DNA of 64,000 nt from Viscum album (Eukaryota; Streptophyta; Magnoliopsida; Santalales; Viscaceae). Location: contig OY728160.1 in the NCBI GenBank assembly GCA_963277665.1, positions 44,934,605 through 44,998,604 on the forward strand. The letters are read 5' to 3'. The translations under genes and the position numbers were made by a program. Below are positions 51,080 to 62,198 of this stretch, piece by piece. Below the pieces are notes generated by a model that saw only the letters and a program-made list of their open reading frames with translations, was not told the origin of the DNA and did not search any database. Within the stretch, counting starts at the first letter, position 1. Each line of letters starts with the position of its first letter.

Positions 51080-51640
51080 TTGGAAGGTGAAGAGGAAAAA
51101 CGGTGTACCCCTATCAAAAATAATAGACAACAAGCTGAAATTTACTATATATATTGGGATGAATTCGAGAGCATATTTTCTAATAAGTAATTTCTCCATA
51201 TTATTCATATGAAGATGGAAAAAATTGTTCCTTCAACTTTGAAAAAATGACAATGAATCAGTTGTTACCAATGAGGGTAATTATACAAATTTTACGAGTT
51301 AAACTTTTTGTATTATGATCCATAATTATAGTGAGTTTGATTTATTCTTCAGTGACATAAAATCAATTCTCTAAAATGAGTTATCCATAAAATAAATTAT
51401 TAGTATTGAAGATATTTATTGATGTGTTGTCATGTTTTTAATGGAGGGTTGGGTTGCATATTATTCTCATGGGTTTTATAATAAAAAGATGATAAATTTT
51501 GAATTTAAATCGAAGAAACATGTTGCAGATAAGATGATAATTTATTTATTCTAAATGTTGGGGAAGAATCATAGTTAAAATTGTCTTAGGGGAGTAAAAA
51601 ACATTTTAAGTGTCTAATGGATAGTCATCAAGTAATTTAT
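51080..51640 (+). pseudogene. X gag remnant
   Basis: IYYIYWDEFESIFSNK (about 51145-51195) matches the Trp-x-x-Phe-x-x-x-Phe core of Ty3/gypsy gag, with HIIHMKMEKIVPS following. The rest is frameshifted. It is the first X coding block after the Z insertion; any upstream gag would lie at 39270-39443. Confidence 0.6.
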
Positions 51641-51894
51641 TGTTTTATTGATGGGATGATGTTAGCTACTGATTAGAATCAAGGAAAGCATACACTGAAT
51701 GCACCTCCCATAGTTCAGTGCTTCATGTTCATGGATAATAGGAATTATTTTAACTACTACCCCAACCCGATGGTTCATGACAATGATTGATTTCATCAGT
51801 CTCTTAGGAAAAGTGACAAGGGGTAATCTCATGAATTCACTATCTTTTATGAGGTTTTGAAAATAAAGTGGTAAATGTACACATACAATCCACT

Positions 51895-52170
51895 CTAAAG
51901 CTGATAGTGTCTTATTGAACAAAAGATCTACCCATTATATATTATATATCGAATTTGATATGGGTATAAAGATTCCTCCCGTAATATTAGATATGGAATT
52001 AGTAGTGAAAATTTGTAATCTTCTAATGCTCACATCTCAATTATATGATTCATCTCCGGTTTACATTGGTGAGAATGTTCTTCCTAGAAATCTATTCATC
52101 TTACATTTAGTAGAATTTGATTTCACTATAAGAAAGTATGGTCTTTCTCTACATAAATCTCACATGTTTA
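51895..52170 (+). pseudogene. X aspartic protease remnant
   Basis: The reading at 51915-52274 shows THYILYIEFDMGIKIPPVIL, DMELVV, LYDSSPVYIGENVLPRNLFI and LHLVEFDFTIRKYGLSLH. This follows the order of gypsy proteases almost residue for residue. The catalytic Asp-Ser-Gly-Ala-Thr position reads Asn-Lys-Arg-Ser-Thr, so it is inactive. At 119 codons this is one of the longest clean coding runs of X. Confidence 0.85.
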
Positions 52171-52479
52171 CCCAATGTTTGGAAGTTATGTTTGATATTC
52201 AAACATACCTCTGGTCATCTATCAATGTGATGATATGTATGAAAATCTTTTGGTGGACACATATATTATATTAGTCTAAATTTCCATTTAGAATTTGTTT
52301 TATCTTTAATTTTTAGGGAGATACCCAACATAGATTATATTAATATTTTTGGTAATTTATTGATATCCTACTTCAAAAGATTAATATTTTTCCAAAAAAA
52401 CCTGATTTTTTTCCTAATATAACTTAGACCAAATTCCACTAAAAATTTAAATACAATCCATAAAAATGACCTAATTTAA

Positions 52480-53000
52480 TTGAAGGAATTGAATAAGAAA
52501 ATCTTGGAAAAACACGGAAATGGATTCTTTTTTTCATGTGTGAACCTTTGGGTGAACCATTATTTTTGTTAAAAATATAAGATGCATCCTTGAAACTATT
52601 CATTGATTATTGAGATTGGAATTTGATCACAATTATAACCAATTATACTATTCACCTTATTGGTTACTTATTTGATCAACTATTTGGATATCAATACATT
52701 TCAAACTTTGACCTTTGTTCTTCATATAATCAATTCCTGATCAAGGAGGCAGATATACCAAATAATGAATTTTGACAAATTTATAGAAAATGTGAATTTT
52801 TATCGATTACTTATAGTCTTAGTATTTTCATTCTTATCATCACTGATTTAATTTATATAATCTTTCGAGATTACTTTGAATGGTTTTTGGTAGTATTTAT
52901 AGAAAATCTTCTTATCTAAACAAGGAGTAAGAAAGATAATGAAGATCACTTGAGATATGTAATAAACACTTAAAAAAAGAGAATCTATATGAAAAATTAT
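52480..53000 (+). pseudogene. X reverse transcriptase remnant
   Basis: The clearest block is VVFIENLLI, a stop, TRSKKDNEDHLRYVIN and KKENLYEKL (52885-52990), the catalytic loop and the helix after it. The loop reads FIEN instead of two Asp residues. The earlier fingers region is visible only as scattered LNKKILEKHG and LLRLEFD fragments. Confidence 0.75.
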
Positions 53001-53019
53001 AAATTATAAATTTTATCTC

Positions 53020-53750
53020 CAAAAGGTTTCAATCAATAGGTTATAAAATCTCATGAGAGGGTATATTAAAAGATGAATCAAATATGATGTCTGTTGGCTG
53101 TTGGCAAAAATAACACTGATGACTAAGATTCATTGTTATCATGTATTAGATTGATATTTTCGATGTTTTTTGGTGATTTATTATGCAAATATATTCTTAT
53201 TACCATGTCAACTAAGATGGTATCCATGTTCTTAAGTAAAAATAAACATGTGGAAAATTTCATGGATCTAAAATAAGCTAAGTTATCTCACATGTGGTTA
53301 CAATATCCTATACTTGATAAGAGTTTTTAATCTAAAACCATGTATCCATTAAGTTATTTGGTTGTGTCTTTTTAAAGAATTACATGGTTATATATTATCC
53401 CTCCTAAAAATGAAGATTCATGATAAAAATTATGTAAATCATGATTTGGAGTTAGTTGTGGTAATTTTTTTATAAATTAAAAGGAGGCATTATCTTTATG
53501 GAAAAAATTGGGATATATATAATGATAAAAAAAATATAATCATATATTCACATAGAAGGATATTATTATGTTAAAAAGAATATGTTTATATATTATTAAT
53601 GATTATGACTACTCAATACATTACCACCCAATTAAAATCAAACAAGGTTCCCAATGCTTTGAGTCTAAAAGATCATGTTATCTTATTCATGAAGAGGATA
53701 ACAAAAGATTTAATATTTTCATATTAGTATTGGAAGAATTAGGAAATTCA
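53020..53750 (+). pseudogene. X RNase H remnant
   Basis: VNHDLELVVVIFL (about 53435-53475), RRHYLYGKNWDIYNDKKN (53480-53535) and the reading at 53568-53753 (MLKRICLYIINDYDYSIHYH, then PIKIKQGSQCFESK) trace the C-terminal half of RNase H in order. The link to integrase (YLIHEEDNKRFNIFILVLEE) is also preserved. The N-terminal active-site Asp strand is lost. Confidence 0.83.
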
Positions 53751-53829
53751 TAAGCATGGGGAAGAATCTCATATTTTAAAATTTAATGTTAATCCACCCT
53801 TTCATGTTTTTGATAAGGAGGTGCATATG

Positions 53830-54640
53830 GAAGATGTAGAGCTACAAAATCTGGTTACAAATAATTCTCAATTTTACCTTGATCATGAAGTAATGATAAG
53901 GTCTAGAAACCATGTATGTTTTTCATTAATTACATGCATGAAGAGAGATTTTTTAGAGGAATATCACAGTTATTTTGTTTCTATTAATACTTAATGTCTG
54001 ATGATGTATAGTAATGTAGAAGAATAATTATAATGGAGAGACATAAAGAGAGATATTTCAATGTTTTTTTCTCGATGATCAGTATTCCAAAAAGATATGG
54101 TTGAAAGAAAAAAGTGTTAGTGGATATTTAATCTATTACACATAAAAAGATTGAAATGGAAAGACATTACCATGTCTTTTTTTTGTTAGAATCTCCAAAA
54201 TGCCTAATTTTTTATCAATGTATGTTCTGTTGTTGATAGCATTGATAATTCATCCCACATCCTCACTATTAGATAATTCTTCTCTATAGATCATCTTACC
54301 AGGATATACTATAACAAAGTGGTATGATTTCATGGAATACCACATTCCATTATTTCAAATTAGTATATTTGGTTTAAATCTATGACCATGTGAAGAATTT
54401 AGTAATCTCTTGATATATAGTTGAGTTTCATCAATATTTATTAGACTCAAAAAGATTTTAATTCTTAAATACAAATTAAAACCCCAGAGGATATGTTGAG
54501 AATATGATTTGGTTCAACACCTTCCTGTAGATGAGTTATTTATACATAAAAATTTCCCTCAATAATTCAAATGGATCATTATAAAGACCTTTATGGAAGG
54601 AAATTTTGAGCTCCACTATGTCGGAATAAAGATAAATAAA
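53830..54640 (+). pseudogene. X integrase remnant
   Basis: HEVMIRSRNHVCFS and MKRDFLEEYH (53885-53975) are the zinc-finger entry. LKWKDITMSFF (about 54150) has Ser in place of the first catalytic Asp. VVDSIDNSSHILTIR and LTRIYYNKVV (54230-54325) are core strands. The second Asp reads Asn (SIISN) and the Glu position is a stop. TPEDML and IQMDHYKDLYGRKF then APLC (54480-54620) close the core. All three catalytic residues are gone. Confidence 0.88.
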
Positions 54641-54649
54641 TAAAGATAT

Positions 54650-55130
54650 TGGTAAATGAGATAGCTGAAGATATGGAAGATAAGGTTAAATTAATTGGGT
54701 AACACATCAATATAGGCTTGAGTGTATAGAAACCTCATGCTGAAAATCACTGGTTTGATATATAATTTATAATTGGTATTAAAGGGGTTTTAATAATTTA
54801 TCTATGGAAGAAGGTAATGAGATTCCAGAAAAAGGGAAACCATGACCTATGTATATTAGTATCTTTATATAGTTTTGAGTGAATCAGGATAGTATTCTAT
54901 TACAGAGTGCTTCCAAAAAAACTTCCCCCATGTACATAATGTGTTCCATGTATCTATCTTAAAGAATTACGCACCTAACCCATCACTTTTACATAACTAA
55001 GATTATATATATATTTAGTAGGATCATTCTTATATGGAACAATTGTGGGAGATTATAGATCATACAATTAATTTTATATGAAACAATACCACTAACCTCT
55101 TATATTTTTTATGGTGAAACTTTTATTTTG
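54650..55130 (+). pseudogene. X post-integrase region, possible chromodomain
   Basis: DKVKLIG and VXKPHAENHWFDI (54680-54760), then VMRFQKKGNHDLCILVSLYSF (54805-54880, two short blocks) are the conserved tail of integrase. CVPCIYLKELRT (about 54940-54975) corresponds to the linker that precedes a chromodomain. No chromodomain strand is safely readable after it. Confidence 0.6.
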
Positions 55131-57361
55131 AGGATTGTATGTGAAAACATTAGGATATTGTGAGGTAAAATTATCCTCATTTGTTTGTATTATATTCATG
55201 AATTTTAGAGGATAAATTCATTTAAACATTTGTACAATATAAAAATGTGAGTTTTATGTGTTTATTTCAAATAAATGATATTTATTTGATGAATTATGGT
55301 TCATGGTAAAACATGTTAAGATTATTCTATACTAAAAAACATGAAAATCGTGCTCTATATGTAACACTATCTTCACTTTCATTACATGAAAAATTACTTT
55401 TACTAAAACCATAATAAATTATTAATATAGTAATTTAAGCATGAAATTTGTAAACAAGATGTTAAATATGATAACATTAACAGAAATAACTAATTTTCCA
55501 ATATCATTTATAATGGTGTTATATAATTTTCATTAATAAGATAAATATTTATTGGTAATGTATTTATATAGTTCAAAAATAAAATTTTCTCACAAAAATA
55601 TTGTTATACATATTTCTGAAAAAAAATGGAATTAATTATTTACACATTTAAAAAATAAATTTGGTAAAATATAATCAACATTTGGCTTAAAATTTTAAAA
55701 ATTATCTTAGGTTGAGTATTGGTATTTTTTTAAATGATTCATTTTTTACTAATAGAAAAACATACTAATTTTTATTGAAAAATAGATTTGGGTTTCATTT
55801 ATTTATATAGATAAAATAAATTCTAGATTCATCCTATAGAACCATAACTTGAATAATACATCCATTAACCCTATTTAGTTAATTTAATAAATTTCTTATA
55901 AAAATTTGATATAAAAAATATGTTCATCTTTTAGTCATTTTTACATAGAGAACAAAGACTCATTAAGTCAGTGAGATTAATATTAAACTAATTTTTTATA
56001 ATTCTAAGAATGGAATTTTATTAAATGTATTATATATAATTTTTAATAATAATATAATATTCCTACTAATTTAACCTTCTTTTTTTTACCAAAATGAATT
56101 CTTAATGTTGTGAAAATTATTTAATGAGTTTAAGATAATAATTGGATTATCGATAGTTAAACTAAAAAATAAGGATAACAATAAACATTAAACATGTATG
56201 ATAACTATTATATATAGAAATTTATAGAATTAAACATATATTATTCAATACTGGTCGATTTTATAACCTTTTTCCTATAAAAAACATAGTATTAATTATT
56301 TCATATCAAAAATACCAAATGTGTCCTCTCTACTTCTAATAAAAGGTCACCACCTCTCTTATCATAATAAAATAATTAGACTTAAATTTTAGATAATAAC
56401 TACTCAAATAAACTCCAACATTCCATATCCTCACCCTATAATTCTTATTTTGGGAATAAATCCTACATGGGATCGGTTTTAGTGAAAAACCCTAAGGAGG
56501 ATACCTTAATTTTTTGTAACATTCATAACAAATATCTTTTATATCATTTCATTCTCCACCCAAAAAAATTATTTTAGTATCATGATTATATAATAATATC
56601 TTTATATTACATAAAAAATGATTTTTTTATTCTATGGTAGTTACCTACAACCATCTCCACTTCTAATAAATCGTTTAGGTAATCATCGTTCATTTGTACT
56701 GTGGAATACCCACTTGTGAACCGATGTTGTTCTTTTTAAACAACCACCTTTCAAAGATAGTCACAAGGATGTATTCAATGTTTATATAGGATATATATGA
56801 TGTTATTATGTTATTAGGTTTTTCATATAACACATACCATCACACTTTTTATTTTATGTGAATACGATAACATTGTTCTTGTGTGTGATGGACTACCACC
56901 TCATGAAGTAATGTGATTCATTAATAATTTAAATGGGATGTTTTAAGGATGGGAATAATAATTTTTTATATATATTATATAAATTATTTTATTTTCCTAT
57001 AATATATATTATTTAAATTTTTTCCTTTTAATGTACCATGAAAATTGAAATAGTGTTCATGCATACGTATTACCTACTATGTCCAAGAATGTTGTATTTT
57101 TAATTATATATCAGAATTATTTGGATTAATATAAATATATATTTAATGAATATATATTATTTATATCATGTTTATAGTGATGGAGGTGATTAATCCGGTG
57201 TTAATTTAAGAGTAAAAAATAATTAAAAAATAAAAATATATAACAAAAATAAAGTGAATTTTACCTAAAACATAACTATAACAAGAAATTAATAATAAGT
57301 ATGTACTAAAAGGTCATAAGAAAATCATATATTATAAGATATATAAGAATATGGTTATGTA

Positions 57362-57384
57362 ATATATATATATATATATATAAT
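57362..57384. repeat. (TA)n microsatellite in X 3' LTR
   Basis: About eleven units. The matching site in the 5' LTR (about 36755-36766) has only about five. Confidence 0.9.
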
Positions 57385-58575
57385 AAAATTATATTGAAAA
57401 TTTCATATATTTAATAGAGTAAAACAAAAGTCCAGACATATGGTATGGGGTTTTTGTCTCAATTTTCATTCTATGAGATGTATGTTATGTTATGCACCTA
57501 TATTCATAAAAAATAGATTATATAACAAGACTTTGGAATTTAATATCAATAATTTATTCATCCTAATGTTATTTTATGTTTTATTGTTTTTATTCCTTCA
57601 TGGTTCTTGTGATTTTAAGTTACAGAAGTTGTAATGATTTCATGTTAAAATATCATCATTTATCAAAAAAATTAATGATTAATTATACAATAATGAAAAC
57701 TCACAATTTTTATCTCATTAATGATACTGAAATTTTCTTCTCCCTTTTTTATTCGTCATATATTCTAATAATAGTCTAATTTTTACACTCATGGTAACTA
57801 AAATTTTTCATAATTGTTTTTAAGAAAATCATACTTTATTTCACTCCTATAATGGAAATCATATTTCTTCAAAAAAACATGTTATCTGAATATTTTTTCA
57901 CAAATTATTTATTAATATATTATGTTTTTTAAATTAAATTTTTACCCATGATTTAATTTTTTCAAATTTATTTTAAAATAATATTCATATCATATTTCAA
58001 AAAATCCATGGCTGGACTATATCTATATTGTGAAACAAAAATTCATTTTAATGTGGATGATATGAACATTATTTTATGATGTCATTGAAAAAAATGTGTT
58101 ATAAGTAATCATGGTTATTTTAAAAAAATATTTTCAAAAATATTTTAATTTTAAAATGATTTTTTCAAATTATAATGTAAATTTTCATCAAGAAATGTTT
58201 TGAATGATCTTTCAAAATTATTTTCCATCAGAGACGATGTCTTTGGGTGTAACCTATTTATTACTAAGGATATGGTGCAAAGATTCCATTATTTTTTAAT
58301 ATTTAAATTATTTTTTTAATACATGATGTTTATAAAGACATTTTCTCTTTCATTAGTTATACGATGAGTAATTTATTATGAATACCACTTCGTTTCATAG
58401 GTTAATATATGATGAAATGATTATAACACCTATATCCTTACCATAGGTTATGATGTGATTAATGTTTATTATATTTTGGAAAAAAAATTTCATTAATTAT
58501 GTGATGGGTGGGACATATATCTCCTATAAATACAATGGATAATGATTTATATCTCAGCACATAGATAGAACTATA

Positions 58576-58740
58576 ACTGGGAGTGAACCAAGTTTAGTGA
58601 AAATGTGAAAGAATGGGGAGGGAACCCAGTTCAGTGAGACATGACTGGAATAGGGAGAGAAAGCATATTAGTAAAACATGGATGGAATATGTCTTGATCA
58701 CTATTTAGTAAGACATTTCTTGAATGGGGATTGATCATAG
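58576..58740. repeat. 37-bp tandem array in X 3' LTR
   Basis: Three consecutive units are each exactly 37 bases (58612-58648, 58649-58685, 58686-58722). Before them is a 36-base unit (58576-58611) and after them a partial one. Each unit starts AAT and has a central TTAGTAA/TCAGTGA and an ACAT near the end. The units have diverged from each other yet kept their length. Confidence 0.85.
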
Positions 58741-59500
58741 TTTTCTGAAGGGAATTATATGCTATGATTATCCTAGCAATGAGCCTCAACTAATTTAGAT
58801 ATTATTTTCTATGGTTATGTATGTGTAACAAATTCCATGTCTAATGCCAATGTCATGCTATCATGGATCATGTTCTGTCATCCTATTATTATTCATGACT
58901 AATAAAAAACCAATACTCATCCAATTACTTGATTTTTTGAAATAGGATATGTAGGGTATGGTTCTCAAATGATATATTCCTATTCACATTCCGGTATGTT
59001 AATGTTATGCTTATATAAAACCCTTGATTACCCTTACCAATAATCTGAGTTCACCATTTTCATATGTTTCTTATAACAATGTTTTGAATATATGTATCAT
59101 ATAGGATTTTTCTATGAAGGGTTATAGTTTTGATAAATATAGTGGGAGATGACGTAGATCAGTTATGGACTATTACTTAGGATTCCATAATTCCAAAGGC
59201 ACTAATCTATTAAGTTCATCAAGAGTGTGTTTATGTAATATAATGAATATTCATCAGAAATAATAAAATGTATATGTATTTTATACCTTGGTATCTATAT
59301 GTATTTAGTTATAGGATATTTTTTTATGATGTGATGGCATGTGATCATGTATAAAAGTTGTCAATTAGTGGGAGCATTTACCCCAATATGATGATGTGTG
59401 ACAACCCTTATGTGAGAAAAGATGTTTTCATACATTATTTTCAGAAAATCCTATGTGTGAGTTTGTGGTGTTATAATGTATGTAAAACATACCTTATGTT

Positions 59501-61479
59501 ATATTATATTGTCTAGTACTTGATGTACAATCACTAATTAGTGTGATAGTGTTGTCTATGACATGATGTTTGGCCTTTCTTATGAACTAAGTTTTTGTAC
59601 AAAAACATATGTGGTTATGGTTATTGAGTTTTAGATATGTTTATATAGGGTGGATATAGAATATGTGTGTCTATAGAAATAAAAATATTTGGTGTAATAC
59701 TCCCATGGAAATCCAAGATGGACTTTTCTTCCTAGTTATAGAGGTATTAGCATCAACATGCTCCTTATAGATCTTGGAAATGGGAGTTCCTAGATTGGGG
59801 TTTTGGTTAGTATGGTTTTTATAGTTAACACAATGTTTCTCATGACCATTTATTCTATTCTTGAAACAATTAAAAGTTTTATTATATTTTTTTTAATGAT
59901 AAAAAACATTTTTTTCCACCATTTCAACCATGAAATGGTAGAGATAAATTTTTTAATGATATTTGTAAAACTATTAGATCAATATTATAATAAACTATTA
60001 AAGGTAAAGATAACCTGTCACTATATTTTTCCCACCACAATGCCCAAATTATGTCCCCATTTTTCATAGGCTTCAAAAAATCACATGGTTTTTGATATAG
60101 GAAATATGGGAATGATTTAATCTTGATAATAACCATGATATTTTTTATGTAATGAAGGAATTTATGTTAAATATATAGTCACAATAGAGTAATAATAGAA
60201 TGACTAAAACAATAAAGATACATAATAAGAAAATATATGTGTGGTCCAAAAAATCAATAAACAATGAGAAAATATTGCTTCTTTGTTTGACTGTATTCAT
60301 TATCATAAAAACCTACTAAAAGATGACATCGATTAAGAAGATCTCACAAACTACATGATGCTCTTCCCTCTACCTGGGTCATACAAAACTAGGTCAGTTT
60401 GATCCCAATGTTAATTGTAGGTTTTTGGGTAAAAACCAGCAATATACAATCATGATTTTATAAAAAGTAATTCAAAATTAATTAGTTACTCCTTGATTTT
60501 AAAAAACTATTTTTATAAAGTAGTACATATGAAATCCATTTTTCATGAAACAATACTTTGGTTTTAAATTTGAAAAGAATTCAATTTTAATAATCCATAT
60601 GAAGATTAATATTATTAATTTTTTATTTAATTATGGGAAATAACCAAGAAATAAATGTATAGAAAAACAAATCTGAGAGTGAAGAACCAACATTATTGTA
60701 TTGTGTAGTGAAAACATGAAAATGGGATCAATACTAAAAGTATTATTCCAATACATTGAAGGTCTAAAGAATATATACTGAGTCCTACTACCCAATCATG
60801 ACATATATCACATGGTATTCCCAAATTTCTATTGTTTTCCATTGTGTAAAAGAGAACCCAAGAAAATCACTTTCATGTTTTCTTTTTCAATTTTTATCAA
60901 ATGATGGATTTTAAATAACCATTTTAATGAAAATATAGATAATGCTTTTCAAATCACAACCATGGAACACATAATAAATAATACATTTAAATGTATCCCT
61001 TAACAACATCTTACCAATCATTTTCATATTCCAAAAAAATCAATATTTGAACAAAACTCAGTAATTACATGGGATGTAATACATTTGATATATAATCCTA
61101 CGGATGCAATGGGAGAAATATCTACACATTCAAGTTCCTTGATGATAATGAATTGATTCAATCCACACACATTTCAACCCACAATGATAAGACCCTAAAA
61201 ATGTAAATCCAAAAATCCTACTTCTTAATTAACAATTTATTTATATAAACTGATTTTGAATATACTGAATATTAACCATGATATAAGATTATGGAGTTCG
61301 TCTTAAAAGTTTGTAAATCAATTTTAAGATGCCATAAACATCCCTTGCCTATATGTGTGTAGAAAAACATTAATAGATCACCCCTACATATTCTTAGTTC
61401 CAAAATTGACCATTACAATTTATGATCAAGCCTATACCATGGAAAACTTATTCCTACCACAACATGGGGCCTCAATTAT
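59501..61479. other. Unassigned AT-rich stretch
   Basis: No motif I can defend. Overlapping readings at 59803-60069 (plus) and 59924-60136 (minus, containing IIWALWWEKYSDR) are unrecognised. A slightly GC-richer patch at 60330-60420 reads like LTR text. It may be the pol end or LTR of the minus-strand remnant that follows. Confidence 0.45.
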
Positions 61480-62180
61480 AGAAAAACCATAGTCTCTAGA
61501 CATAAAAAACATATTTTGTGTGGTGTATAAACCATTGTCTTTTTTGACTCATCACTCTGTCCACCATAGTGTGCTTGTAAGAAATCTATCTAAAGACTAT
61601 AGAAATATCCCCATAACACCCATCCTAAGACCATATAATCCTTCGGTATATTATCCTTACCCATTTCAATAAATTAGTTCCTAAGAAAAAATATTTACGG
61701 ACTATGGAATGGTCATTACAAATTTACATAGATAAAATTCCAAATATAGTTGTTCTACAATCATGAAACTATGTCATTTTTTGAAACATAAATTAACAAA
61801 CAAGAGGTTTAAAAGAAGCATACATTTATTCCAAAGGGCATAAAAATTCTCCTCACAATTAATCATCTTGTCCCCAAAAATTTCCAATATTCAAGATACA
61901 TGAATAGATATGTCCCATACTATCTTGTAAACTTTCCCTACTCCATTATCTCATAGATATCCCTTAATTTAGGCAAAAAATTATTAATCGAGTTAATCAT
62001 TTTTCTACAAATAACATTATCGAGGTGATCCATAATATAAACTGATTATTCAATGAATTATTTATCTGGTTTATACCCATTTTATAAATATGCAATAAAA
62101 TGGTATTGATATGAATGATAAAAATTCAGTTGGGAAACGTGGAACATATTGTGAATTGTTGTAGTGAAAAATATTATATC
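61480..62180 (-). pseudogene. Possible Ty3/gypsy pol (RT) remnant
   Basis: On the minus strand, read downward from 62180: INNFLPKLRDIYEIM (about 62000) could be the Pro-Leu-Pro-x-Ile-Asp-Asp block, RRIFMPFGINVCFF (about 61825-61865) the Met-Pro-Phe-Gly block, and SKKTMV (about 61540) part of the RT-RNase H connection. Another block near 62130, NMFHVSQLNFY, looks instead like a post-integrase motif, which conflicts with this order. I am not sure which reading is right. Either way it is decayed Ty3/gypsy pol on the minus strand. Confidence 0.35.
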
Positions 62181-62198
62181 TAATTTATATTCTACATT

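Larger units (their letters stand above)
34659..59500 (+). mobile_element. X: Ty3/gypsy element with very long LTRs, interrupted by element Z
   Basis: Long direct repeats (34659-about 39260 and 55231-about 59500) flank plus-strand gag, protease, RT, RNase H and integrase remnants at 51080-55130. The internal region is broken at 39443/51038 by the complete element Z, so X is older. Order and motifs fit a chromovirus-type Ty3/gypsy element. Its LTR 3' ends could not be fixed exactly. All coding parts are dead. Confidence 0.83.
55231..59500 (+). repeat. X 3' LTR (3' end approximate)
   Basis: Starts TGTACAATATAAAAATG, just after a decayed GAATTTTAGAGGATAAATTC segment (55199-55220) where a polypurine tract is expected. 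It aligns with 34659-38760. Readings at 57440-57634 and 57576-57779 inside it have no motif. Confidence 0.75.
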
